Positions 1 through 9,350 of a stretch of 64,000 nucleotides of DNA are shown here, in pieces; the first letter of the stretch is position 1; each line of letters begins with the position of its first letter. The position numbers and the translations under genes are program-made. The notes beneath the pieces were generated by a model. It was not told the origin of the DNA, made no database searches, and saw nothing but the letters and a program-made list of their open reading frames with translations. The DNA is from Carpediemonas membranifera (lineage: Eukaryota > Fornicata): positions 1,054,001 through 1,118,000 of the forward strand of contig JAHDYR010000005.1 of the NCBI GenBank assembly GCA_019828565.1. Direction: 5' to 3'.

Positions 1-183
1 AGCATCAGCAGACTCACGACGCAGCCCCTGTGCCACAAGCATCTCAAGGTGCCGCTGTTCTATATCCTAGAGGAGTACTTTGAGCGAGAGTTCATCAAGA
101 ACCAGGAGGTAGCAGCCAAGTTGCACAGGAAGGCAGTCCTTGAGGGCATCATGCTGTCAACATCCCTAGATTATCTTTGCTAA
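1..183 (+). CDS. Unknown protein, C-terminal part only
   Basis: Open frame from the window edge to a TAA at 181-183, about 60 codons. The composition looks coding (amphipathic, ending KAVLEGIMLSTSLDYLC). The start lies outside the window. The stop falls inside the left arm of a 77-bp inverted repeat, right before a hairpin, so the last dozen residues may derive from that repeat. I do not recognise the family. Confidence 0.35.
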   Translation, partial: SISRLTTQPLCHKHLKVPLFYILEEYFEREFIKNQEVAAKLHRKAVLEGIMLSTSLDYLC

Positions 184-224
184 ACCCTAGATTATCTTCG
201 ACCTCAAAACGCTAGATAATCTAC
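148..224 (+). repeat. Inverted repeat left arm containing a hairpin
   Basis: This 77-bp stretch recurs in inverse orientation at 14773-14849 with only a few mismatches. It contains its own hairpin: tagattatc at 188-196 pairs with gataatcta at 215-223. Two readings are possible: termini of a 14.7-kb unit, or two copies of a mobile or 3'-end-forming hairpin. No target duplication was found, so the choice is open. Confidence 0.7.
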
Positions 225-406
225 AATTTCTTGCTCAGAAATGAAGTATTCATTAAATTTAAGCTATTTAGAGATAAACGAAGGTCTTCTTGAGAGTCCA
301 TATGATGTACTTAGAGCATGGAAAGAAGCTCTGGCTCTGACTCCTTGCCTGGTTTGAGCATTTCGCCGTGCAGGTTAAGACGAAACGATAAAATGGACAA
401 TAACAG

Positions 407-510
407 AAAATCTAACAGGTAGATTCACTACGATAGTGATTATGTGAGTAGTTGAAAGGAGGTACATATGCGCATAATCACTTTCAGAGTGAATCTACCT
501 GTTAGATTTT
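407..510. repeat. Long palindrome (23-bp perfect arms)
   Basis: Bases 407-429 are the exact reverse complement of 488-510. Inside, 435-444 pairs with 473-482. The extruded or transcribed form would be a long two-stage hairpin. It lies in a gene-poor stretch (224-1130) where I see no convincing gene. It could be a 3'-end-forming hairpin, as in some giant viruses, or a MITE-like element. Confidence 0.75.
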
Positions 511-840
511 GAGATATGGTCGATTTCTTGTTTTTTGACTTGGCTAGAGTCGAATTGAAGAAAAGGAGAGGCTATTACTCAGGGAATATTGCTCGTCAAA
601 GAAAAGCAAGCAAGGCCGCGAGGTATGGCCACCCGACCTACAAGATGGGCTGGGTGTCATCGCGTAAGGACGACCGGTCGTGCGCGGTCAACGCTGACAA
701 AACTTAGCGATTCAGAGAAATAAATGGCGCCACCGTATTCAGCACAAGACAGTGAACTCAGCTATATGGTTTTTTCTCAGTATATTTACCCAGCGGCTGA
801 TCCCACAGTTTAAGGGCGCGTATTAGCCTGCACTTTGCGG

Positions 841-926
841 CGTTGATATTGGTTATTAAATGCACGGCTGGTAGCATATTGAGGGATTTCGTCATTGTAC
901 TCGAATGCACAAGTGTGCATTTTATG
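841..926 (-). repeat. Inverted partial copy of the 240-bp repeat
   Basis: Reverse complement matches the first part of the 240-bp repeat found at 7365-7604 and 10635-10874, with scattered differences. It runs directly into a second short repeat (915-957). Confidence 0.7.
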
Positions 927-957
927 CTCGCAACGAGATTAAAATGGCGAACTTAAG
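915..957 (+). repeat. Short dispersed repeat (gtgcaNtttatgctcgcaac)
   Basis: The core gtgca(c/t)tttatgctcgcaacga occurs here, at 4241-4284 and at 17009-17031. The copies at 915 and 4241 stay similar through a following aatggcgaacttaaga. The copies lie in gaps next to genes, and at 17009 just upstream of the minus-strand gene that starts at 16994. A regulatory role is possible but not shown. Confidence 0.6.
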
Positions 958-1130
958 ACCCAAGACACATGCCGCGTACGAGGAAGGATATCATCTCCGG
1001 CGAACTGGAATTTACCTCGTTCATTTACTTCTGATGCCTTTTCTGCTCTCTCTTCTCCAGCACCTCTGCCATCTCGAGACCTGTCAGCAGCATTGATCTC
1101 ATTCCTGCATCACAGAAAGTATCAATCTCT

Positions 1131-2426
1131 TTACGTCCGCTCAATCATCGCAATAAACTGCCTGTGCAGTCTTCCGCGCACACCTTTTGCGCACTTATTG
1201 GTGCTCACCTGCCTGTATCCCTTGTGGCATGTGTCACAGCTGACGTTCTCGCGTCCATGAAGGTCTCTACCACACACTATGCAGCGCCGATAGAAGACTT
1301 GACCCTCAAACCCTCGCTGACAGCAGTCGGTCAGTCTCTTTCGCTGAGCTGCAGACAGGGTGACCTCTTCTGTATCATCTAACAGAAGCGGACTCGGCTT
1401 GGCGACGCATTCATGCACGCGCATGATGACCTTGAGCTTGTCAAGACATTCGGCAGCAGTGGGACGCTTTGTTGGGTCGAAGTGGAGCATCTGCATTGCC
1501 AGGTCGTACAGGCTGAGACAAGTAGGTGGCGTGGTGCCGCGAATCGGGAGCTCAGAGTTCACGTTGACACACTCGAGGCAATCTTTGAAATGTGTCTGTG
1601 CCTGAGGTGACAACTGCAACTGCCCACCATAGAATTGGCACCAGTTCAGCAAGCTACCAAGCTTCAGCATCTTCTTCTTCTTCTTGTTGTCGATCTGCGC
1701 CATGTTTGCACCCATGTCAGTCACCTTCGCGGCAAAGGGGGACTTGGGGAGACCGTAAAAGAGCATCAAAATGACTACACCGCAAGAGTAAATGTCCGAT
1801 GCAGGTGTCACGACATAAGAAGTGACGGAAAGAGCCCCTGCCGTCATGCGCGCGAGCTTGGAGGTGTCGCGTGCAGCAGGAATCACTGAGCGCGAGACAA
1901 GGTACTCGTAGAAAAGCTCTGGGGGCAAATATCCATGGGTGCCGCGATACTCGGATGCGAATCTCAGTTGTATGGCCCACCTGTCGTCGCCATTAGCCGG
2001 CTTCCTCATTGCAGACCCAAAATCAATGAGGTATCCCTTCTGACTCTTGCTGAAGAGGAAGTTGTCTGGCTTAATATCGCAATGGACAACCCCGTGGTCA
2101 TGCATGTAGCATACTGCCTGCAGCAGATGCGAAACATAGCGGAACTGCACGCTGGAGTGAGCCTGGCAGATGTCAGCGAAGGGGGTACAGTTGACCAAAG
2201 GAGCCATGAAGGCTGGATCACGGTCGACAAAACCTGTATCGACGACAGGGAGGACATGCGGACTGTCCTTGAGCGCTAGCAGGGTGGGAACCTCCATATC
2301 ATAATGCTCATCAACTTTGATCACGACCTGCAGCTTTTCAGGTTCAAAGTCGTGCAGATATTGTCTACTATTACCAGGTAAGGAAGTAAGTCGCTCCAGC
2401 TTGTCGCTATCTAGCTCGAACACCAT
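1131..2426 (-). CDS. Protein kinase with C-terminal zinc finger
   Basis: 431 aa Ser/Thr-type kinase fold. Seen in order: VAIK-like lysine K37, catalytic loop HCDIKPDN (H115, D117, N122; HCD replaces HRD), DFG at 135-137, PPE (APE equivalent) at 168-170 and the DIYSCGVV helix. The glycine-rich loop is absent or degenerate because the N-terminus before K37 is short. After the kinase domain (roughly 25-345) the tail has a four-cysteine pattern, CIVCGRDLHGRENVSCDTC, suggesting a zinc ribbon or RING-like fold. All catalytic residues are present, so activity is plausible. ATG at 2426. Substrate unknown. Confidence 0.85.
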   Translation of the reverse strand: MVFELDSDKLERLTSLPGNSRQYLHDFEPEKLQVVIKVDEHYDMEVPTLLALKDSPHVLPVVDTGFVDRDPAFMAPLVNCTPFADICQAHSSVQFRYVSHLLQAVCYMHDHGVVHCDIKPDNFLFSKSQKGYLIDFGSAMRKPANGDDRWAIQLRFASEYRGTHGYLPPELFYEYLVSRSVIPAARDTSKLARMTAGALSVTSYVVTPASDIYSCGVVILMLFYGLPKSPFAAKVTDMGANMAQIDNKKKKKMLKLGSLLNWCQFYGGQLQLSPQAQTHFKDCLECVNVNSELPIRGTTPPTCLSLYDLAMQMLHFDPTKRPTAAECLDKLKVIMRVHECVAKPSPLLLDDTEEVTLSAAQRKRLTDCCQRGFEGQVFYRRCIVCGRDLHGRENVSCDTCHKGYRQVSTNKCAKGVRGRLHRQFIAMIERT

Positions 2427-2590
2427 GCACAGGTAGCTGTGTGAAAATTGGTCTTAAAGTGCATTTCGCGACAGCTAGCTGTGCGTCGCAACGAGAGAAG
2501 TAGCAGTGGAAAACAAGACAGGACTGGCTTATGAATGGTGTTTATGGACATCAGCTATGCTCCAATCATAAACTCTTCCTCTTTACAATG

Positions 2591-3823
2591 TCAGATGAAG
2601 GAAAAGACGATACTGTCGGCAGTATCGCTCTCTGAGCGCTCCTCATCAATCACGTTCTCTTGAATCTCCCCATCACCATCTCTGCCCGCCACCTCCCCGC
2701 CATGCTCGTCGTGGTCGATCTTTGGTTCCTCATCGGCACTCTTGCATAAGTCCACCTCCTCACCAAAGGCGCTCTCCTCGCGAGCTGGCACCTCGTAGTG
2801 CATCCACTCTGCCTGGTAAGCTGGCTCGTCGGACACCGCCTCCTCGTCAGTATCGCCCTCTCTCTCGCCCTCTGGCATCTCTGTCTCGCGAGTCGGCGAG
2901 CCGAACTCCGCCTCCTTGTCAGCCTCGCTTTGCCTCTCTTTCTTCTTAGTATCGTGAAGCTCGATCATTCTGGCCTTGAGCCTGTTGTAAAGCCAGTCAT
3001 CGAGCATCGGCGGCACCAGGTCGGCAGAGCTTCGGATCTCCGGGTTGAGATCGAGGATCGTTGGGCGCCGCGTGGTCGTTAAGTGACTGGACGCCAACTG
3101 GTGCCTGAACTGCTCATCGGTCAGGCTGATGCGCTTGTCCTTAATGACCTTCTGAGGCTTCTCCTGCGGTCTGCCGCGGCGCTCTAGCGTGCCGATAGAC
3201 TGCATCCTATCGGTGGACACGTCGATCCGCTGCGCAAAGCGAAGCATGCGAACCGTCAACCCCTGAACCTTGAGCGCCTCCGATACAGCACTGGCCTGCG
3301 GGAATCCCGATTTGAGCGTGCCAAAGCCCATCCAGCTCGGGCACGAGGTAAGGTCTATCGCATCGGGGAGATTACCTTGGAGATACGAATACTCCCAGCC
3401 CGTCTGGTTGAGCAGAATGGCAATGGCGCCATACGGGCTGGGGAGACTCTCAACTGATGCAGGCGACACCTCTTCCTCCTCTTTCCAGGACAACGGCTTC
3501 GCGGGATGTGGCAAGTCGAAGTTCCGGAAAGACTGAACAGCCGAAACGATCCTCTTAGCCATAGCAGGCGTCTTTGTAGCGAAATAATGCGCCAAATAAG
3601 TCGTAACGTTGTCGCTTCGGACAATCTCGATGCCCTTCTGCATCTCAGCGCCTGTTTCCTGGCAAATGCTGGCCAAAACGTCCTCCAGGTGCTTCTTGTA
3701 CACACTACGCGTCTTCACTGAAACTCTATCAGACCAGCGCTTAACAATATCGTCGTTATTTGCAGCTAGAACCTCCATAACACGAGTTTTCTGTTGGTAT
3801 TGCAATTTCAGAATTTCGTACAT
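2591..3823 (-). CDS. Unknown protein with acidic C-terminus
   Basis: 410 aa, ATG at 3823. The N-terminal 270 residues look globular, with helices such as KRWSDRVSVKTRSVYKKHLE. From about 290 the protein becomes strongly acidic (E/D-rich), as in nuclear or chromatin-binding proteins. I do not recognise a domain. The N-terminal helices resemble the SAM-like core-binding domain of tyrosine recombinases only vaguely, and no R-H-R-Y set follows. Its first codons lie in one arm of a 24-bp inverted repeat (3792-3815 with 3966-3989). Confidence 0.75.
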   Translation of the reverse strand: MYEILKLQYQQKTRVMEVLAANNDDIVKRWSDRVSVKTRSVYKKHLEDVLASICQETGAEMQKGIEIVRSDNVTTYLAHYFATKTPAMAKRIVSAVQSFRNFDLPHPAKPLSWKEEEEVSPASVESLPSPYGAIAILLNQTGWEYSYLQGNLPDAIDLTSCPSWMGFGTLKSGFPQASAVSEALKVQGLTVRMLRFAQRIDVSTDRMQSIGTLERRGRPQEKPQKVIKDKRISLTDEQFRHQLASSHLTTTRRPTILDLNPEIRSSADLVPPMLDDWLYNRLKARMIELHDTKKKERQSEADKEAEFGSPTRETEMPEGEREGDTDEEAVSDEPAYQAEWMHYEVPAREESAFGEEVDLCKSADEEPKIDHDEHGGEVAGRDGDGEIQENVIDEERSESDTADSIVFSFI

Positions 3824-3989
3824 ACAAAATTATCAAATACTTGGATTCGACCTAAACTTGGCTCAGATCCGCAATCCTGAGCTGGAGTGGGTTCATGGGA
3901 ACTTTTTAAAATTTTAAAGTAGTCATGAACATCCAAATTCTAAGACAATCTCCGGTACTGGAAGTAATTCTGAAATTGCAATACCAACA
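3792..3989. repeat. 24-bp inverted repeat over a gene start
   Basis: Bases 3792-3815 are the exact reverse complement of 3966-3989, about 150 bp apart. The left arm includes the first codons and start region of the minus-strand gene 2591-3823. It may be a promoter-region palindrome or mark a small insertion. The rest of 3824-4240 holds no visible gene. Confidence 0.75.
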
Positions 3990-4237
3990 CAAGTTATATT
4001 TCTGAAAACCGAATACACGGTGATACTGTTATCTATTAGCTCCAGTAGGGACCCAGGCCAGGTTTTGTACACCCTACCCGCTTGCCTCGGAATTCGGACA
4101 TGCCGAAATTCTGAAATTCGAATACCGCCGCCCATTTTTGACGTATGAGATCAGTATCCCATGCCAAACCTCAGGACGGCATTCGTGTACCTTTTCCTGC
4201 CCTGTATCCATTATATAACCACCCAATTTCCTTTCAC

Positions 4238-4690
4238 AATGTGCACTTTATGCTCGCAACGAGACTGAAATGGCGAACTTAAGAATAGAAAGAATACTGG
4301 CAGCTTTAACGTAGTAGGCATGCACATATCACTAAGAAACATCAGTAAGCGAGCGCAGAGCATCATTAAAGCAACAATAATCCCTAAACAACATCAACAA
4401 CTATAAGTCCATCAGGACCAAACAATATGAACTATAAATGGAGCACTGATCAGTATAGATGATTTGAGAGTACCAGGCATGGCCAGAATACCGTAATTAT
4501 CGTCCGTTGATCCACGTGACCTCCATCTTGGTCGGTATCCAGAGAACGCCCGTCAGACGCTTGCAACGGAACATTTAGGGGGAGCATCCTGAATGGGGCC
4601 AGATTTGAGGGACCCTTGGTCTGACATGTCATGACCGAGTACTCTAGGGGCCTCCACAGTGCGTCCCGAGGTACGTTAGAGCACCACAGA
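4238..4690. repeat. Diverged copy 1 of a ~430-bp segment
   Basis: Bases 4238-4690 align with 17006-17430 in the same orientation. Both begin with the gtgca/tttatgctcgcaac motif and share blocks such as cctaaacaacatcaaca and a highly conserved stretch about 100 bp long beginning ggccagaataccg. No convincing gene is in 4240-5021; a 105-codon minus ORF here is not conserved in the paralogous copy, so it is treated as chance. Confidence 0.65.
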
Positions 4691-4758
4691 CCTTCCCCCA
4701 AAAGCTGACTCCTGGACCCCTTGGCCGGAGCTCGCCCGAAGCGTGCCTCGGCTTGAAC

Positions 4759-4819
4759 TAACGGCAAGAGAGCATAAAATCAGCCCTTTCGAACCGTGTT
4801 TTATGCTCTGCTGCCGTTA
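4759..4819. repeat. Palindrome with 21-bp arms
   Basis: Arm 4759-4779 pairs with 4799-4819 at 20 of 21 positions around a 19-nt loop. The arm sequence (gcaagagagcata) recurs inverted at about 4995-5008, close to the OTU gene start. It is one of a series of intergenic hairpins in this gene cluster. Confidence 0.75.
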
Positions 4820-5021
4820 TAGAATTATTCAAAGGGCCCTCTCTTTGCGCTTTTTTTCTGGTTCGTGGGACGAAGTAGGGACGGACAAAAAAAGCACATA
4901 CGGAAGGTATTGGAGGTACTGAGGCCGCCTAGGTACATAGTTGCCGTGTGGATGGTTTCAGTTTATTACTTTTGGCACTCTATGTCCATTTTTTTATGCT
5001 CTCTTGCTGATAGTGCCGAAA

Positions 5022-7194
5022 ATGGACTTGCTAAAGTGGATTGAGAGCGCTAGCAAGGAACAGTACGATGCGATATTGGCTGCATACACCAAGGCAACCA
5101 CCAATCATGCCAAATGTGCTGTTCTTCGCGCGGTTTTGCTGGATGAACGGAAACTGCTCGATCTAGTGATCAGGAAGCGTTTGTAGTCATAGCAATGCTT
5201 ATATAGGAATCAACCTGAACCATATCACCACGAAATTCCGCCTCACGAAGGACGAGAAGGAGGAGCTCCAGGATAAGTTGAAGAAGCAGTTTATGGCACT
5301 CGCCGGACCAAGAAGTTCCAAGAAGCTCGGCGCGCTGGCGAAGTGGGTTGACGACAACCAGGCTGATATCGTGTATAGCCAGGAGAAGCGCAAGGCGCGT
5401 AAGGCCATTATTGAGGCCATTGACGCCGAGGAGAAGGACAAGGGCAAGGGCAAGGCCGAGAGCGCTAAGAAAGAACCCGTCGACGATGAGAGTGGCGTGG
5501 ACAGTGGTGAAGAGAGCGGCGTCGACGATTCTGAGTTGTGCGACAGTGAGAGTGAGGTGGACTTTGACAACGAGTCCGACGATGAGATTAGAGAACGCGC
5601 GATCAAGCGCCGGCGCGAGAGAAAGATCGCCCAGAAGCTCAAGGAGTGGGAGGACAATAACGCTCGCAACTACGTCCTGTGGCATAGAGTCCAGAAGGAG
5701 GTGCACGGCGAGCTTCGCATTCGCGCCTCTCGAGAGTCAGCTGCGGTTGCTGGGGACAACCACGTCGACGTCCAGTTCGACAGATACCTTCGCGTATCCA
5801 AGCTGCTCGAAATGAAGGACTGGATTCACAAAGACCTCCCATCTCTTCCGATGGAGGCACGAGTGCTCCATCACAAGGCGCAGAAGAGAGTACTCGAGCT
5901 GGAGGAGACCGTCACGAGGCTGCTGCAAGACGTGGGGTACGCAGCTGACATCTCCATGGGTGCCAGCCCGACACCCGCGCCGTTTCGCCGCGACCTACCC
6001 CAGTCGGGCACACACCAAGCACGAACGAGTACCCCCCGCCGTACGGGGAAGAGCGACACAATCCACATGAAGCGCAAGGCCCTCATGACAATCCCTCAGA
6101 AGATCGCTGATGTCGATAACAACTCAGAGGAGTCAGACGAGGAGGAGATGGTGACAGAGGAGAAGAAGCGCGAGGCACACGAGGAGGTGGTGACAGAGGA
6201 GAGGAAGGGTGAGTCACATGAGGAGGACGTGACCAAATGCGACGCCTGCATCCAGGCTGAGCCCGAGAAGGCCAGGCCAGAGGACTCGGAGGAGGAGTCA
6301 GAGGAGGAAGAGGAGCCAGTGGAGGAGGGTGAGGCAGAGGAGGAGGAGCAGGAGGACGAGATGGCTGAGTCAGAGGTGAATGCAGAGTCAGAGGAGAAGC
6401 GTGAGGCAGATAAGGAGCAAGAGGCAGACAACGAGGTGGCATTCGAGGCTGAGTCGGACGTTGAATATGTCCAGGTCGACCACGTCGACCCAGCTTCCGA
6501 GCAGATGAGGAGCAGGGAAGTCAAGTTTAGAGTTGACGTCGCCAATCAGCTGGAGAAGAGCAAGCAGTGGGTCAGATACAAAACCCTGCCCCACGGCAAC
6601 TGTATAACACACTGCCTCATGATGATCGAGGGCGTCACGGAGCCTCATGCGTTCAAGAGCTGGGAGACGACGACGAATGAAGAGCAGTGTGCAGCGGAGA
6701 CGAAGGCGGACAACTACCGCGAGCAGATATACAAGGAAGCGATAGAGATGAACCGGCGGGCCACTCCGGGGTACAGGCGGCCCGAGGAGGGTCTCCGGGA
6801 CGAACTTTTCCATGAAGTGTGCAGTGTACACACTGTCACGGAGGAGGGCAACATCGGTAAGCCAATCATACAGGAGAAGTGGTTGACTCAGTGGGCTGTT
6901 GAAGCCTGGTGCTCAATGACTGGAAAGTCCGTTGCATACCTCCATGTTGTCCGGGATTTTGACCCAAAGATCGATCCAGTCGTCGGCATGTACGTTTTTA
7001 GCAAGTCTGAGGAGGGCAAGGTGACACATGTCGCGTTTAAGCCCAACGAAAACGGCCAGTGCGCCCTGGCGTGTTTTGCCCAACAGTGTCGCGAGTGGGA
7101 AATCGAGTATGCGGTCGAAGTGACAAGGGGACACGCCACTCTGCGCAAGGTTCCTCCCGGGCTGAAGAGGAGGAGATGGTCAGTGAAGAAGTAA
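5022..7194 (+). CDS. OTU-type cysteine protease (deubiquitinase-like), spliced
   Basis: Two exons, 5022-5178 and 5207-7194, give 714 aa. The 28-nt intron restores the frame, and the exon 1 protein end (ending LVIRKR) aligns with the paralog at 17693. The middle is very acidic with E/D-rich repeats. The C-terminal OTU domain (about 500-670) has HGNC with the putative nucleophile Cys518 and a putative catalytic His660 in THVAF. The usual Asp before GNC is His here, which may change activity. A block VDVQFDR near residue 245 is shared with the paralog. OTU proteases remove ubiquitin or ubiquitin-like chains; the target is unknown. The ATG at 5022 is chosen because it matches the paralog's start. 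Confidence 0.8.
5179..5206 (+). other. 28-nt spliceosomal intron
   Basis: Begins GTTTGT and ends TATAG. Unspliced, the frame hits a stop within the intron. Splicing joins C to GA and gives a continuous OTU protein. The position matches the 31-nt intron at 17883-17913 of the paralog. Confidence 0.75.
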
Positions 7195-7364
7195 GAGTAA
7201 AGGATTGATATACCGACCGTATCGCTTATGTTTATGTGACTTTGAGGTTGATTCGCGGTTTGTAGGGGGGTATGGTGCTATATTACTCAGCCTGCTGTAT
7301 ATGTCTAGTCTACAGCCTGTATGCAGCTGTCTGTGGTGGTAAATATCGTCGGCTGGCCGAGAAA

Positions 7365-7604
7365 GCATAAACTGCACACTTGTGCATTCGAGTACAGTGA
7401 CGAAATCCCTCAATATGTTACGAACAGTCCATTTAATAACCAATATCAACGCCAAGACGCGTGTAGTTCGGAGCCATGTAGTTGTTTGCGCTCGTCTGTC
7501 CCCCTATTACCGAAACTGGTGCTGTACTCTAGAAAATCACTAACAACATCAATATCGAGCTAGAAGGCGATGTAAAGAGCCTCATTGGACAATATTATCT
7601 TGAT
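7365..7604 (+). repeat. 240-bp direct repeat, copy 1
   Basis: Nearly identical to 10635-10874 (one mismatch noticed, at 7595/10865). It carries a 63-codon frame (LHTCAFEYSD...) that is identical between copies simply because the DNA is. A shorter inverted copy is at 841-926. The copies flank the block of three genes at 7605-10553. A start codon or splice link to neighbours is not evident. Confidence 0.85.
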
Positions 7605-8450
7605 TTACTCCTCAGAAACGTCAGGCTCGGGTTCCCGACGCCTGAAAAGATTGTTCTGAATTTCCCCGGTTGTACGACCCCGCCCAGAGAAGGTTATCTC
7701 CCGTCGCACGCCCACAAACCCCGAGGTTTCCCCAGCCTCCAGCTCACGCAACGTATCGGTCAGCGGAACGGTGACAGGCACAGGATACCCGATCCACTTG
7801 ACAAGGCAGCGACGATTGGCATAGTCCTTGATCTGGACACTCTCGACGGCATAGTCAAGGCTCGTGTCGGTTAACTGGAGGAACTTTTCAGGGCTGCCGA
7901 ACGTGAATCTATCAACGTCGTCAGCAACGGCCCGAAGCAGCGGCTCATAGATCTCACCATCTAAAACGCCAGTAATACGAGCCTCCGTCATGATGACCCA
8001 GACACTGGGGTTGCGCTCACCCACCCATGCGGCAAGGCGATCCAACTCAGTAAAAGTCGGGAAGGCACACGCGGTATCGAGGAAATCGTCTAGAGTCGGT
8101 GTCGTGTGCTTGGCCCTGACCATGTTAGCGAAGACTGACTGGTGTAGCGGGGTCACGAGCCTCTCATGAACGCGCAGAGTCGCTATTGCTGCCTCCTCGT
8201 TGAATGTGGCGTTGGAGTTCATGCCAAACAACATGCTCTGCACGTTGTACTGGATCGAAGCGCTGTAGCGGTCAGCACAGAGCCTCAGTGTGCTCGTTAC
8301 CCACTTCTTACCCGCGGGAGACTGCGCGAAAGCAAGAATGACAGCTTTCCGGACCTTTTCCTTCTGAATCGTGATGGAATTGATCTTAAGAGACTCAATA
8401 GACTTCATCTCCTTCAGAGCAACCAGTTGATACGCAATATCCAGTTCCAT
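7605..8450 (-). CDS. Chromodomain-like protein
   Basis: 281 aa, ATG at 8450. The N-terminal 190 residues are helical and unrecognised. Residues about 200-232 fit a chromodomain: YAVESV, then LVKWIGYP, then a VTVPL where WEP/WEN is usual. Chromodomains bind methylated histone tails or RNA, and also occur at the end of Ty3-type integrases, but no integrase motif is present here. The last conserved aromatic is missing, so methyl-lysine binding is uncertain. The C-terminal 40 residues are basic then acidic. Confidence 0.6.
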   Translation of the reverse strand: MELDIAYQLVALKEMKSIESLKINSITIQKEKVRKAVILAFAQSPAGKKWVTSTLRLCADRYSASIQYNVQSMLFGMNSNATFNEEAAIATLRVHERLVTPLHQSVFANMVRAKHTTPTLDDFLDTACAFPTFTELDRLAAWVGERNPSVWVIMTEARITGVLDGEIYEPLLRAVADDVDRFTFGSPEKFLQLTDTSLDYAVESVQIKDYANRRCLVKWIGYPVPVTVPLTDTLRELEAGETSGFVGVRREITFSGRGRTTGEIQNNLFRRREPEPDVSEE

Positions 8451-8623
8451 CGAGCGTCAGGGATCAATGAAAATTGTCGGAAGCCGATTTTCGGAAAATT
8501 CTAGATCTTTTTGGGTGACATCGGGGATGTGGGCGCCAAGCACGAGGATCCCAGTGATGATGGGCCAGGTAGAAGGACCCTTGAACTTTTGAAAGCAATG
8601 AATTGTTGGGATCTCAATTTAGG

Positions 8624-9283
8624 TTAGGAGAGAACGGCGTCTAAGACATCGTTGATCTCCTCATACTCAGCCTCAGCAAGCATCTTCTCCAGACAGAAGG
8701 GGTAGAGGGCCATGGGCTTGCGTCCACGCCAGTACTGCTCGCCATACTCGATCGAGAGGTACTCGAACTTGGCAATAGCGCGATCCGCCAAGTAAAGAAT
8801 GACGGGAAGACGCTTCTTCTGGTCCCCCACCTGCACATTAACGTAGGCCGTCCCCGGTACGACGTTGTAGAAAGCGGCACCATCGTTGATCTTGTGACAG
8901 CCGAACGTGAGGCCGGCCGAGTCAACAGCAAAGTTGTTAGGCTTCTTGAGCCTCGTCACGTAGGTCGTGACTGCACCAGGTTCGGGCTCGGGGATGATCT
9001 TGCCGCAGTATATACCAATGACTGCGTCGTTGGGGATGCTCTTGTTGGTAAGGATACCATCGCCCACTGTCGGACCCATAAGCGCATGCTGAGGCACCAT
9101 GGCCAGATCTAGCTCGCTGTTGAAGCCATTCTTGTCCACTGTGACGGAGAACGTGGTGCTGTGGGCAGAACGAATGCCTGCTTCATCACAGGCCGCAACA
9201 AATGACTCAAAGTCATCAGAGGAGTAGTATTGCTGGTATTCCTCCGCCGTAATCACAGTATCTGCCTTGTTGGTGAGCTTCAT
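8624..9283 (-). CDS. Short SET-domain protein 1
   Basis: 219 aa from ATG 9283; an upstream TTG-initiated extension to 9316 is less likely. The SET pattern runs from GDGILTNKSI..GIYCGKIIP to LSIEYGEQYW. It is a minimal SET protein like viral vSET, without visible pre- or post-SET cysteine clusters. The usual NHSC motif, which forms the cofactor pocket, is replaced by NDGAAFYN, so methyltransferase activity is doubtful. It is paralogous to the gene at 19097-20100. SET proteins normally methylate histone lysines. Confidence 0.75.
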   Translation of the reverse strand: MKLTNKADTVITAEEYQQYYSSDDFESFVAACDEAGIRSAHSTTFSVTVDKNGFNSELDLAMVPQHALMGPTVGDGILTNKSIPNDAVIGIYCGKIIPEPEPGAVTTYVTRLKKPNNFAVDSAGLTFGCHKINDGAAFYNVVPGTAYVNVQVGDQKKRLPVILYLADRAIAKFEYLSIEYGEQYWRGRKPMALYPFCLEKMLAEAEYEEINDVLDAVLS

Positions 9284-9350
9284 GTTCTCGTTCGATTCGG
9301 TCACGCCGCAACACAAAATTTGGGCAATAAACAGTCATTTATGAAGCAAG

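Noticed and set aside
516-707. 63-codon plus-strand ORF
   Set aside because: Starts just after a large palindrome, has no recognisable features and weak coding character; length is expected by chance.
5170-6545. Long minus-strand ORFs opposite OTU gene 1 (178, 156, 149 codons)
   Set aside because: Leu/Ser-rich mirror frames of an acidic, GAG/GAC-rich gene; typical shadow ORFs.
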